DNA from: an uncultured Lachnospiraceae bacterium
Lineage (GTDB): Bacteria > Bacillota > Clostridia > Lachnospirales > Lachnospiraceae
Assembly (NCBI GenBank): GCA_910585555.1
Contig: CAJUFU010000004.1
Span: forward strand, 3,960-67,959
DNA: 64,000 bases
Direction: 5' to 3'
Below the pieces are notes generated by a model. It worked only from the letters and a program-made list of their open reading frames with translations. It searched no databases and had not been told where the DNA came from. This document shows positions 43,011-51,758 of the stretch, in pieces (the first letter of the stretch is position 1; each line of letters begins with the position of its first letter). The position numbers and the translations under genes are program-made.

Positions 43011-44342
43011 TCATGTTCCTGGCAGCGTCACCGTAAAGATACTGCCCCCGCCCGGCCGGTCGGAAACGGTGATGGTGCCGTGATGAAGTTTCACAATCTC
43101 CAAGGCGATAGACAGACCCAGCCCGAAGTGCCCTTTGGTGCTTCGGGATTTTTCTGCCCTGTAAAAGCGGTCAAAAATCTTCTTTTTATCTTCCTCCGGG
43201 ATGCCGATTCCGGTGTCTGCCACAGTGAAGCAGAAGCGGTTCTTATTATGATTCTTATTATATAGAAGAGACAGGTCGATTCGTCCGCCGGCAGGGGTGT
43301 AGCTGATGGCGTTGTGCAGAAGAATGGAAAGGACCTGACTGATACGCTCATCATCTACGGTGCAGACAGGGATGGAGTCCCCCGGCAGAGTTATGCTGAG
43401 AGTCAGCTTTTTTTCCCGGGCCAAGGGTTCGAAGGCCTCACAAGTGTTCATCAGGAGCGTGTCCAGTTCCACTTCTTTTGGACGAATCGGAAAATTGTGA
43501 TTATCGGAATTGCTCAGAGTGAGCATGTCGTTTATCAGAGATGACATCATGGTTCCTTCCTGCTGTATGGTATCCAGAAACCCTTTCTGCCTTGCTGCAT
43601 CGGCGCTGCGGCAGCAGTCGGCAGCGGACAGAATAACAGACAGGGGAGTGCGCAGTTCATGAGAAGCGGCGGCAATAAAAGCAGTTTGACTGCGGCGGTT
43701 CTCGATGATAGGCTGAAGCAGTCTGCCTGTGAAAAAGAAGGAAAAAAGCGTCAGGATGAGCACTGCGGTCACATCGATCAGAAGAAAACGGACCCTCTGC
43801 GTTTGTATTTGCTCTTTCAGAAAGTCCAGAGAGTACAGTGCGACCATCTGCAGAGACGAGTCGTTGCGGTTTAGTTCAATGACACTGGCGTAGAATTCAT
43901 GTTTTCCATCATTGGGATTAAAAGGAAACTCAGCGTGATAGCAGGTATTGTAGAGACCGAAATTAACTTCTCCGTCCGTGCTTATGATTTCATGTTCAAC
44001 CCTTTCATGATAGGTTTTGAGGCAGTTTTCTAAAAGCGTCTTTGTGCCTGACATTTCGGAAAGACCACCGAGACGATTATACAAAAAGGGGATACCGTTA
44101 TCTAAGACATAAAAGGAATAATTGCCGCGGGCTTCCATTTTGGAGAGCCATTCCATGGAGATGACAGACTGCTGTTCTAAACTGGTGACGATGGTATTGA
44201 TATCGTTTTGAAAAGAAGTAAATTGATTTTCGTACAGTCCTTTTTCCGAGATATACAGATAACATAAGGACATGACAATCATGATGGCGGCAGTGATGCC
44301 TGCGCACATTGTCGTCAAATACAGGTGTACTTTCTGAAACAT
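43011..44342 (-). CDS. sensor histidine kinase
   Basis: 443-residue membrane kinase. Membrane segments at about 10-32 and 184-205 enclose an extracellular sensor of about 150 residues of unrecognised type. H box with phosphorylated H228 (AAASHELRTPLS), then N box, G1 DTGIGIPEEDKKKIFDRF and G2 GLGLSIALEIVKLHHG. No HAMP domain is apparent; the second helix leads almost directly to the H box. The partner regulator lies 52 bases upstream. The ligand is unknown. Its 3' end is the right border of the restriction island. Confidence 0.93.
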   Translation of the reverse strand: MFQKVHLYLTTMCAGITAAIMIVMSLCYLYISEKGLYENQFTSFQNDINTIVTSLEQQSVISMEWLSKMEARGNYSFYVLDNGIPFLYNRLGGLSEMSGTKTLLENCLKTYHERVEHEIISTDGEVNFGLYNTCYHAEFPFNPNDGKHEFYASVIELNRNDSSLQMVALYSLDFLKEQIQTQRVRFLLIDVTAVLILTLFSFFFTGRLLQPIIENRRSQTAFIAAASHELRTPLSVILSAADCCRSADAARQKGFLDTIQQEGTMMSSLINDMLTLSNSDNHNFPIRPKEVELDTLLMNTCEAFEPLAREKKLTLSITLPGDSIPVCTVDDERISQVLSILLHNAISYTPAGGRIDLSLLYNKNHNKNRFCFTVADTGIGIPEEDKKKIFDRFYRAEKSRSTKGHFGLGLSIALEIVKLHHGTITVSDRPGGGSIFTVTLPGT

Positions 44343-44394
44343 ATTTCACCTCAATTCTGCGCTGTTTTTACTCATTATCTATGTAAATGGCGTC

Positions 44395-45072
44395 TCAGGA
44401 TGGTATGACAATACAATACCCCACGCCCCGGACGGTTTTCAGTGTGAGGCGGCTCCCTACGCTTCGCAGACGTCTGCGCAGGAAGTGAATATAATTATCC
44501 AGATTGCCTTCTTCCACATCACTGTCGGGGCCCCAGACTTTGAGAAGCAGTGTGGACCGGGAAACTGTCGCCTCGCCGCCTTTTAAAAAGACCTCTAAAA
44601 GGGCGGCTTCCCGTTTGGAAATCGTACAGCTCCCTGTTGGTCCTGTGAGGCGGTTCTGAGAGGCGGACCAGGTGATATCAAAAAGTGTTACAGAGGCTTC
44701 GTCTACAATCTGCCGGGGACGTCTTGTGATACAGCGGATTCTGGCCAACAGTTCTTCCAGGGCAAAGGGTTTCACCAGATAGTCATCTGCCCCCATATCA
44801 AGCCCGGTGACCTTATCGGAGAGCGTGCCCAGTGCGGTGATCAGGATAATGGGGGTATTGATGTGATTGTCCCGCAGGGCGCTCAGTACATCCGTGCCCT
44901 CCATGTGAGGCAGCATCCGGTCTAAAAGTATCACGTCATATATGTTCTGCTCCCCATAAAAAAGAGCGTCCTCTCCGTCAAAACAGGAATCCACGTCAAA
45001 ACCGGCCTGTGTCAGTCCGTAGGTGAGGGTTTCATTTAGTTTGATATCGTCTTCTGCAAGAAGTATTCTCAT
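44395..45072 (-). CDS. OmpR/PhoB-family response regulator
   Basis: 225 residues. Receiver domain with the acidic pair E7/D8/D9 (LLAEDDIKL), phosphoacceptor D51 (VILLDRMLP), T in LITALG and K in DYLVKPFALEELLARI; C-terminal winged-helix DNA-binding domain (SKREAALLEVFL, VDNYIHFLRRRL-like NLDNYIHFLRRRL, VRGVGYCI). The ATG at 45072 has GAGGAAAA upstream; the frame stays open further up (to 45189) without a site. Transcribed with the kinase. Its promoter carries the direct repeat described at 45233-45265, so it may control itself. Confidence 0.95.
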   Translation of the reverse strand: MRILLAEDDIKLNETLTYGLTQAGFDVDSCFDGEDALFYGEQNIYDVILLDRMLPHMEGTDVLSALRDNHINTPIILITALGTLSDKVTGLDMGADDYLVKPFALEELLARIRCITRRPRQIVDEASVTLFDITWSASQNRLTGPTGSCTISKREAALLEVFLKGGEATVSRSTLLLKVWGPDSDVEEGNLDNYIHFLRRRLRSVGSRLTLKTVRGVGYCIVIPS

Positions 45073-45152
45073 GGTGGGTTTTCCTCGTTTGCAAAATCCG
45101 CAGTGAAGCTCGAAAAACCTGCGGTTTTCCTCGCTCGCGGGCTTCGCCCTAT

Positions 45153-45208
45153 GCAGGCATAAGAAGAAAAAGTGTCTGCAAGCAGTCATTTTTTCTTCTT
45201 ATGTCTGC
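45153..45208 (-). repeat. 19-bp imperfect inverted repeat in the regulator leader
   Basis: GCAGGCATAAGAAGAAAAA (45153-45171) pairs with TTTTTCTTCTTATGTCTGC (45190-45208), one G-T pair, 18-base loop. A second hairpin, CCGCAG (45098-45103) with CTGCGG (45119-45124), and a repeated TTTTCCTCG (45079-45087, 45125-45133) lie between it and the ATG. So the ~155-base leader of the regulator is strongly structured. The gap 45073-45447 contains this leader, the promoter and the chemoreceptor's upstream repeats, but no gene. Confidence 0.7.
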
Positions 45209-45232
45209 GCACTGCTCATTGGGTACGCGTCC

Positions 45233-45265
45233 ATTATATCATATCATTCTTAAAGTAATCTCTAA
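45233..45265 (-). promoter_or_regulatory. regulator box and promoter of the two-component operon
   Basis: Minus strand: TTAGAGA (45265-45259), 4 bases, TTTAAGA (45254-45248), 9 bases, TATAAT (45238-45233). The repeat replaces a recognisable -35 element. The same arrangement precedes the lipoprotein genes at 47893 and 48640. Confidence 0.6.
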
Positions 45266-45345
45266 AAAAATTTGGTTAATTTGGTTGAGGATGCAGCTGG
45301 CGATGTTGTAATTGACCGTAATTAGTTGTGTTATGTAAACTTGAT

Positions 45346-45379
45346 TGCAAAGTATACCCCAAAAAGTGCAAAGTATACC
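45346..45379 (+). repeat. direct repeat TGCAAAGTATACC upstream of the chemoreceptor
   Basis: TGCAAAGTATACC at 45346-45358 and again at 45367-45379, 21 bases (two helical turns) apart, 69-102 bases before the chemoreceptor ATG. Candidate binding site of a dimeric regulator; protein unknown. Confidence 0.55.
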
Positions 45380-45447
45380 ACGAACCGGAAAAATCTATTG
45401 ATTTATTTTAGAATAATTTGTGTAAAAATGACGGAAGAAAGAGGTGT

Positions 45448-47454
45448 ATGACGGTGGCTAGGACGATGAAGGGGAGGCTGACAATCAGTGTGATCTGTAT
45501 TGTTGCAGTGAGTATTTTGCTTACGACAATCGGTATTGTGGTGATTGCGGGACGGCGTATTATGACGGAGCAGAAGGATATTTTGCAGCTTTATGCGGAT
45601 AAATACGCGGAGGAGATTAATACCTGGATTGAAAATGAGAAGATGCTGGCAGCGGGTACTGCGGGAAGCATTGAGGCGGCGGAGAGTCTGGATGCAGATT
45701 TTATTCAATCTGTCGTGGATGTACATGCGGCGGGCAGAGAGGAACTTTTGAATTTATATTGTGGCACGAAGGAGAGCGCTTTCATACAGTCCAACAAGGA
45801 AGCGGCCATACCGGAAGGCTATGACCCTGTACAGCGGGGGTGGTATCAGCAGGCAGGCGCCGCGAAAGAGACGATTGTGACGGACCCCTATTGGGATGTG
45901 CTGACGGGACAGATGTGTACCACCATCGCATCGCCGGTGTATGTGGAGGGAGAGCTTGCGGCGGTCATCGGCCTGGATGTAACGCTCGGTACGGTGACGG
46001 ATTTGACGGGCAGTATCAATTATGCGGAAGGGGTTTACAGGTTTCTTGCAGACAGCAGTGGGCAGTATGTAGCGCACAGAAACAAAGAATATGAACCTTC
46101 CGAGGAGACGGCTGTGGCAGTCAGCGAGATGATGCCTGCTTTACAGCCCCTTATGGATGGAAATGGGCAAAACATCCTGCGGGAAACAGATTATGATGGG
46201 ACGGCGTGCTATTTTGCAGCGGCGCCGATTACGGGTAGCCACTGGAAGCTGGGTGTTGTGTGCCCGGCATCCAATGTGTGGAGTTCTCTTGTAGCTATGG
46301 TCGTGGTGGCTATGGTGACAGCCCTGGTGCTTATTGTTCTTTCAGCGGTATTCATGGCGGGACTGATTGGCAGGACCCTTGCGCCGGTGCAGATGCTCAA
46401 GCAGTTTGCTTCCGGAGATTTCTCGGAAGATGCAGTGGTGGAGAAGGAGATTCCCAGACAATATAAGAACGAGACACAGCAGATTCAGACGGCAACGGCG
46501 GAAGTCAGACAGCAGATTCGAGGGATTATCTTAAATACAAAAGAGGAAGCGGATTCCATCAACACGATTGCGGAAGGCACCTCAACCAAAATGACGGCGT
46601 TAAATGGGGATATTGCGGCCATTGCATATAACGCGGGCGAGGTCATGCGGCAGACCGCTGAGGCGCAAGAACTGGCGGAGAAGATCAGGGATACCAGCAA
46701 AGAATTGAGCAGAGTGATTGAAAATGTGGCGAGAAAAGCAGGGGAAGCGGCAGAGCAGTCCGGGGATATCATGGGACGGGCAGGCAGACAGCATGAGGCT
46801 TCACAAAGATCGGCTAAGGAGGCGGTGGAACTGTGCGGTTCTACCATGGAAGAATTGAGTGCCGCCATCACGGAAAGCCAGAAAGTGAAGGAGATTGATA
46901 CCTTGACGGCGGAGATTCTTGCTATCAGTTCTCAGACAAACCTGCTGGCATTAAACGCCTCCATTGAGGCTTCCAGAGCCGGGGAGGCGGGGAAGGGATT
47001 TGCAGTCGTTGCAGAGGAAATCAGGCAGCTGGCAGATCATTCTAAAAATGCGGTAGACCAGATTCGCAAAGTGACAGATGGTGTGGTACATAGTGTGGCT
47101 TTTCTTTCAGAAAGCTCCGAAAAATTATTAAAGTTCATGAATGAGAAGGTGATGAAAGATTACCAGGGAATGGCCAGGCTGGCAGGCATGTATGAGCAGG
47201 ATGCGGCTTTTTACAGTGATATCTCAAGTGATTTGGGAGCTTCCTCCCAGGAGATGAGCGCCAGTATGGAAGGCATCAGCGATTCCATTGTTACGATTAC
47301 GCATCTTGTAGGCGACATTTCGATGTTTATGGGTAAAATGGAGCAGGCGGCGGCAGATTCCAACGTGAGTTCCAGAGAGGTACTTGCGCAGATGGAAGAA
47401 TTGTCGGTGTTGAGTGAACAGTTAAAACAGACCGTGGCGTCATTTAAGGTGTAA
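45448..47454 (+). CDS. methyl-accepting chemotaxis protein with dCACHE-type sensor
   Basis: 668-residue chemoreceptor. Membrane segments at about 8-30 and 275-300 flank an extracellular double-Cache-type domain (QRGWYQQAGAAKETIVTDPYW, TIASPVYVEGELAAVIGLDV), which usually binds small organic ligands. A short HAMP-like linker (GRTLAPVQMLKQFASGDF) follows, then the cytoplasmic signalling hairpin, whose tip is EIDTLTAEILAISSQTNLLALNASIEASRAGEAGKGFAVVAEEIRQLA (shortened: SSQTNLLALNASIEASRAGE). ATG at 45448 chosen with AAAGAGG upstream. Terminator at 47597. No che genes nearby. Confidence 0.92.
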   Translation: MTVARTMKGRLTISVICIVAVSILLTTIGIVVIAGRRIMTEQKDILQLYADKYAEEINTWIENEKMLAAGTAGSIEAAESLDADFIQSVVDVHAAGREELLNLYCGTKESAFIQSNKEAAIPEGYDPVQRGWYQQAGAAKETIVTDPYWDVLTGQMCTTIASPVYVEGELAAVIGLDVTLGTVTDLTGSINYAEGVYRFLADSSGQYVAHRNKEYEPSEETAVAVSEMMPALQPLMDGNGQNILRETDYDGTACYFAAAPITGSHWKLGVVCPASNVWSSLVAMVVVAMVTALVLIVLSAVFMAGLIGRTLAPVQMLKQFASGDFSEDAVVEKEIPRQYKNETQQIQTATAEVRQQIRGIILNTKEEADSINTIAEGTSTKMTALNGDIAAIAYNAGEVMRQTAEAQELAEKIRDTSKELSRVIENVARKAGEAAEQSGDIMGRAGRQHEASQRSAKEAVELCGSTMEELSAAITESQKVKEIDTLTAEILAISSQTNLLALNASIEASRAGEAGKGFAVVAEEIRQLADHSKNAVDQIRKVTDGVVHSVAFLSESSEKLLKFMNEKVMKDYQGMARLAGMYEQDAAFYSDISSDLGASSQEMSASMEGISDSIVTITHLVGDISMFMGKMEQAAADSNVSSREVLAQMEELSVLSEQLKQTVASFKV

Positions 47455-47596
47455 GAGAAATAACAGCGTAAAGGCCCTTGGAACCGGGGTAGTGTGGAAG
47501 ATATTCTGGAATATGGCAGGAATAGCGAACGATTGGAATTCATGGAGAAAAACGGTAAATTCCCGCCAAATGTATAAAACTGAATCAAGATAACAA

Positions 47597-47636
47597 AATG
47601 CCGCTGTATGGATAAAGCCAGACAGCGGTATTTTTA
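47597..47636 (+). terminator. rho-independent terminator after the chemoreceptor gene
   Basis: AATGCCGCTGT (47597-47607) pairs with ACAGCGGTATT (47622-47632), then TTTT. The 438-base gap 47455-47892 holds this terminator, the regulator box at 47692-47724 and a 170-base leader; no gene is supported. Confidence 0.75.
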
Positions 47637-47691
47637 TCTCTGCCTGTTCAAGGGAATCTTTAAGAACCTGCAACGATTCTGCAACATTCTG

Positions 47692-47724
47692 TTAGAGATA
47701 TTTTAGAGAAAATCCTGCTATGAT
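47692..47724 (+). promoter_or_regulatory. regulator box and promoter of lipoprotein gene 47893
   Basis: TTAGAGA (47692-47698), 4 bases, TTAGAGA (47703-47709), 9 bases, TATGAT (47719-47724). TTTAAGA at 47659-47665 lies exactly three 11-base turns upstream of the first copy, and CTGCAAC is repeated 11 bases apart at 47668 and 47679. Confidence 0.65.
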
Positions 47725-47892
47725 GTGTAACTACAGTAAGGGACATAACAAATTTCTGTTTCCGGCGACTGCCAAAGCTATATACGGAAAGCGCTTACAG
47801 GGCCGAAGGAAATTTCCAATGTCTCTAACGATAAAAAGCGGGCAATACATACAAACAGGACAAAAGACAGCCTGCGGAAAGGATGAAAGAGA

Positions 47893-48567
47893 ATGAGAAC
47901 AAGAAAAAGGTTGGTGATGGCAGGATGTGTGGGTATGCTGCTCCTGGCGGGATTCACAGGATGTACGAAAACGGAGGAGGCGTCACAGCAGACACAGGAG
48001 GAGAGCGGTGCTGAGGAAGACAGCCAGAAAACACCGGGAGGAACAGGTAACGAAACGGACAGTAAAGAGACAGCGGGTGAGACAGGCGACGAGGTGGACA
48101 GACAGGAGACCCAGAGCGAGCCAGGTGGCAAAGCGGACAGCCAGAAAACATCGGGAGGGACATCTGACGAAGCGAGCAGCCAGGAACCCACAAATGCGGC
48201 AGAACATATGGATGAGCAGTCTGCATCGTTTAAGCTTTCGCCAAGCGAGGGAACAGAACATCTTGGCGGGAAGGTACAGAGCGTGGCGGATGAGGGCATG
48301 ATTTTTGCCCAGACCACTGTGATGGGAGAGGGAGAAAACGCGCGTATGGTCACCTTAGTGGACGAGAAGGATGCCAAAAAGATTCCTGTCGTGTTTACGG
48401 CGGATACCAAGGTGGAACACTGGGTAATCCGGGACGGCGGTGCTGGGATTGACAGGACAGATGCGGCACTATCGGATGTAAAGCCGGGGCAGGGTGTAGA
48501 GTTAGAAGGATATTACGAGGGTGAAAACTTTGTGGCAACACGGATTCTGATTGAGGAATATAAGTAG
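47893..48567 (+). CDS. small lipoprotein with Thr/Glu-rich repeats
   Basis: 224-residue exported lipoprotein. Signal peptide with basic MRTRKR, hydrophobic core and lipobox AGFTGC (lipid-bound Cys near 27). Residues about 30-95 are an imperfect repeat region rich in Gly, Thr, Glu, Gln (units such as SQKTPGGTGNE and SQKTSGGTSDE), a flexible wall-spanning linker. The C-terminal ~120 residues are a compact beta domain (LGGKVQSVADEGMIF ... GVELEGYYEGENFVATRI) resembling DUF5666-like OB-type folds. Function unknown. Same domain style as the next gene, and same regulator box. Confidence 0.75.
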   Translation: MRTRKRLVMAGCVGMLLLAGFTGCTKTEEASQQTQEESGAEEDSQKTPGGTGNETDSKETAGETGDEVDRQETQSEPGGKADSQKTSGGTSDEASSQEPTNAAEHMDEQSASFKLSPSEGTEHLGGKVQSVADEGMIFAQTTVMGEGENARMVTLVDEKDAKKIPVVFTADTKVEHWVIRDGGAGIDRTDAALSDVKPGQGVELEGYYEGENFVATRILIEEYK

Positions 48568-48578
48568 GGGTGGAAGCG

Positions 48579-48622
48579 TTAGAGGTTTCTTAGAGATTTT
48601 TTAGAGAAAGATTTGGTATGAT
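48579..48622 (+). promoter_or_regulatory. triple regulator box and promoter of lipoprotein gene 48640
   Basis: TTAGAGG (48579-48585), TTAGAGA (48590-48596) and TTAGAGA (48601-48607) recur every 11 bases; TATGAT (48617-48622) follows after 9 bases. The -10 element lies only 17 bases before the ATG, so the leader would be very short and the GGAG site close to the RNA 5' end. Confidence 0.6.
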
Positions 48623-48639
48623 AGGAAGGAGATTATAAA

Positions 48640-49200
48640 ATGATGTTACGGATGATGAAAAAGAGCAGGGCGGTTATGACACTTATTTGCGTCGGTATGG
48701 TGATGATGCTGGCGACAGGCTGTGGAGAAGAGAAGGAAGCGCCGATTCCGGTGGATTTGTCTTCTGAAAAGGGGGATGAACAGGAGAACCTGGTGCAGGA
48801 TGTGGGAGAAAATAGTTTGGCTGATTCCGCAGAGGAAGGAGATAACGCACAGGCGCAACAGCCTTCCGGTATGGACGAATTAGACGGGAATGTGACAAGT
48901 GTGGGGCAGGACAGCTTTGTTATCTGTAAAGAAACTACATCCTCTGACGGTGACGGTGATCTTGCAGTGGCGCCGGCGCCGGGGGCTGAGACGGCAGAGG
49001 ATTTGGTTACTGTGTATGTAAATCAGAACTGTTCTTACCAATACGAGACCGTCAAAAACGGCGGCATTAATCCGGAGGATATTTCCGCCAGGGAAGGTTC
49101 CTTTGGGGATTTGAAGGACGGACTTTCATGTAACATAAAAGGAAGCTGGAAGGATGGTTCTTTCTATGCAGACAGTATCAAGATGATGGAATTTGTCTGA
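48640..49200 (+). CDS. small lipoprotein with DUF5666-like domain
   Basis: 186-residue lipoprotein. Basic N terminus, hydrophobic core and lipobox MLATGC (Cys near 29). An acidic linker (about 35-75) leads to a beta-rich domain: ELDGNVTSVGQDSFVIC, VTVYVNQNCSYQYETV, SCNIKGSWKDGSFYADSI. The order G-V-T-S-V ... F-x-V followed by a terminal strand pair resembles DUF5666. AAGGAG lies eight bases before the ATG. Related in plan to the gene at 47893 and controlled by the same type of box. Function unknown. Confidence 0.75.
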   Translation: MMLRMMKKSRAVMTLICVGMVMMLATGCGEEKEAPIPVDLSSEKGDEQENLVQDVGENSLADSAEEGDNAQAQQPSGMDELDGNVTSVGQDSFVICKETTSSDGDGDLAVAPAPGAETAEDLVTVYVNQNCSYQYETVKNGGINPEDISAREGSFGDLKDGLSCNIKGSWKDGSFYADSIKMMEFV

Positions 49201-49275
49201 TAACACGATTGATTTAAGATTCCGCAGAGGCGGCATCTTAGTGGTTAGCGTAGAAAGGAAGCGTGACAGGAATTT

Positions 49276-51711
49276 ATGAGTCAATATTTATATAAGAAAA
49301 GTAAGGAACATGAAAATAAGAAGAGAAGGCGCATGATAGCCGTGTGTCTCATGCTTTCCATGATGGCAGGGCTTCTTACAGGATGTGGAGATAACAGCCC
49401 GGCCGCTTCTTCCGGGGAACAGGGAGCGGACGTTTTGGAAAGTGACGTATCCGGCGCGCAGACAGGGCAGGAGGATGCGGAGAACACAGGTAACGATAAC
49501 AAAGCCATGGGGCGTTATGTAGAAAATTCTGTGGACATTTCAGAGTATACGACTTTATCATGCGGGATTACCGCACTAAGCGACGGCAGGTTCTTAGTTT
49601 TGGATAAGGAAGCGGGTATGCTGGTATCTGAGGACGGCGGTGTGACCTGGCAGGTGGAGGCCGTACCGGGAATTTCGGACCTTGCTGCTTTTACGAAGGA
49701 GAATTATATCTTTACCATGAAAGCCGATACGGACGGTACTGTTGCAGTGTTGTCATCTCCCAATACGGATGGGGATGGAGATTTTCATACAGGACTGCTT
49801 ATGACAGGGCCCGATGGCAATACCAGGACAATCACGGAACTGACGGCTTCGGAGGAAGGTTATGTGTCGGATATCTGGTTTGGACCGGACGGGCGTCTGT
49901 TTGCCAGAATCATAGGCGGCAGCGGCCTTTATGAGGTAGACACAGAAACCGGTGAGATGCACAAGTATATGTCTCTTCCCAACATGCCGGATTTATTGCA
50001 GTTCCAGGGAGATTATATGATTCTTCTCACGCCCCAGGACGGAATCACTTTCTATAATATGAAAGAAGAGAAGTGGGTGGAGGACTCTGTGCTTGCGGAG
50101 TTTATGCGGCAAAACTATCTGGATGGCTACTATTGTCATGACACTTTTAGCGTTTATATGGTGCCGGGAGAAGAGGGGACTCTCTATGTGGCAGGAAAAG
50201 GCGGCGTGTACCGGCATGTGATCGGTGGCAGTGCCATGGAACAGATCATTGACGGAGGGCTTTCCAGTTTCAGTAATCCGTCCATGAGTATCGTCAATAT
50301 GATTGCGCTTCCAAATAACGAGTTCATGGTGCTCTTTACCGGCGGTAAGCTGGTACACTATGTCTATGACCCGGAGGTGCCCACAGTGCCGGATGAGCTG
50401 GTAACGGTCTATTCGCTGCGGGAGGAAAATAAAGTGCGCCAGGCAATCGCCCAATATCAGGCCCAGAATCCCCAGGCCTTTGTCAGATATGAGGTGGGAA
50501 TGAGCGGCATGGATGCAACGGGCAGAGAGGATGCCATTAAGAAGCTGAATACGGAATTGATGGCGGGCAGAGGCCCGGATATTTTAATCTTGGATGGCCT
50601 GCCGGCAGACTCTTATATTGAAAAGGGAGTGCTTTTAGATTTGAGCGGTCATATCGGTCAGATGACGGGAGAACAGGAACTGCTTCCTAATATTGTGGAG
50701 AGTTTCAGGCAGGATGGCAAGATTTACAGTATGCCGGTTTCTTTTACGATTCCGGCGGTGTTTGGCAGGGAAGACGATCTTTTACAGATTCATGATCTTG
50801 CATCTCTTACGGATACCATGGAACGGCTGAGGGCGGAGAATCCGGGGCAGGAGATTATCGGTATGTTTTCACCGGAGACAGCCGTGAAATGGCTTTTGCC
50901 AATCTCGGCGCCGGCATTTGTGGATGAGAACGGGAGTCTGGATGTACAGGTGATTTCGGATTATCTGGATAAGATCAACCGGATTTATACTGTAGCTATG
51001 GATGGGCTTTCCGAGAACGTGCAGGAGTATCATGATAATCGGCGGGAAATGTACCGGGCGTCCGACGAGGATGATTATTTTACGGAAGCCTATAACAGCC
51101 TGGGCAATGCGACTATGGAGATTCTTTTGCAGGATGCGGTATTCTCGGCAGGGAGTCTGAAGAACACCTATAGTTTTCAGGAAGTGAATTCCTTCAAGTG
51201 GATAGAAGGATATGAGGATATGAAAATTGCACCTCTTGACGGACATTGCAGTCATGTTTTTGTGCCGGATGTTATGACAGGTATCAATGCCTCCTCCGCT
51301 CATCAAAAAGAGGCCGAAGCCTTTTTCGATGTGTTGATGGGAAAAGACGTGCAGCAGCTTCTTTATGATGGATTTGTGGTCAATCAGGCGGCTTTGGAAA
51401 ACCAATTGAGTCCCGCTTGGGTGGTCCTTGCAAACGGCGGTATGAACGTGGATTATGGCGAGGTTTCAAGCAGTATCGGCGGCAGCACGGGAGACGGCAG
51501 GGATTTTACGATGGCAATCTATATGCCGACGAAGGAAGAGTATCAGGCATTGTATGATATTTTCTGTGAGCTTGATACACCGTATATTGTAAGGCCCGTA
51601 TTGGAGGAAGCAGTCGTAGAGTTTGGCACCCAGTATCTGGACGGGTATCTGTCTTTGGACGTTGCAGTACAGAAGATTAAGAGTAAAGTGGATTTGTATA
51701 TGGCGGAATAG
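49276..51711 (+). CDS. lipoprotein fusing a propeller-like region to an ABC solute-binding domain (copy 1)
   Basis: 811 residues. Lipoprotein signal peptide (basic KNKKRRR, then MLSMMAGLLTGC, Cys near 37). Residues about 65-375 are a repeated beta region with propeller or BNR-like units (LSDGRFLVLDKEAG, SEDGGVTWQVEA, DGTVAVLSSPNTDG, GPDGRLFARI, GTLYVAGKGGVYRHV). Residues about 385-800 form a family-1 (sugar-type) solute-binding fold: VRQAIAQYQAQNPQAFVRYE, KKLNTELMAGRGPDILILDG, KIYSMPVSFTIPAVFG. 36% or so paralogous with the next gene by eye (not computed). Followed by the second copy and two permeases. Confidence 0.85.
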   Translation: MSQYLYKKSKEHENKKRRRMIAVCLMLSMMAGLLTGCGDNSPAASSGEQGADVLESDVSGAQTGQEDAENTGNDNKAMGRYVENSVDISEYTTLSCGITALSDGRFLVLDKEAGMLVSEDGGVTWQVEAVPGISDLAAFTKENYIFTMKADTDGTVAVLSSPNTDGDGDFHTGLLMTGPDGNTRTITELTASEEGYVSDIWFGPDGRLFARIIGGSGLYEVDTETGEMHKYMSLPNMPDLLQFQGDYMILLTPQDGITFYNMKEEKWVEDSVLAEFMRQNYLDGYYCHDTFSVYMVPGEEGTLYVAGKGGVYRHVIGGSAMEQIIDGGLSSFSNPSMSIVNMIALPNNEFMVLFTGGKLVHYVYDPEVPTVPDELVTVYSLREENKVRQAIAQYQAQNPQAFVRYEVGMSGMDATGREDAIKKLNTELMAGRGPDILILDGLPADSYIEKGVLLDLSGHIGQMTGEQELLPNIVESFRQDGKIYSMPVSFTIPAVFGREDDLLQIHDLASLTDTMERLRAENPGQEIIGMFSPETAVKWLLPISAPAFVDENGSLDVQVISDYLDKINRIYTVAMDGLSENVQEYHDNRREMYRASDEDDYFTEAYNSLGNATMEILLQDAVFSAGSLKNTYSFQEVNSFKWIEGYEDMKIAPLDGHCSHVFVPDVMTGINASSAHQKEAEAFFDVLMGKDVQQLLYDGFVVNQAALENQLSPAWVVLANGGMNVDYGEVSSSIGGSTGDGRDFTMAIYMPTKEEYQALYDIFCELDTPYIVRPVLEEAVVEFGTQYLDGYLSLDVAVQKIKSKVDLYMAE

Positions 51712-51758
51712 GTATTGCGATGATTGTAATAAGGCCCGAAGAGCGGAGGAAGAATTTG

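Noticed and set aside
45073..45189. 39-residue N-terminal extension of the response regulator
   Set aside because: Receiver domains start at the MRILLAEDD motif; extension is Cys/Phe-rich and without a ribosome site.
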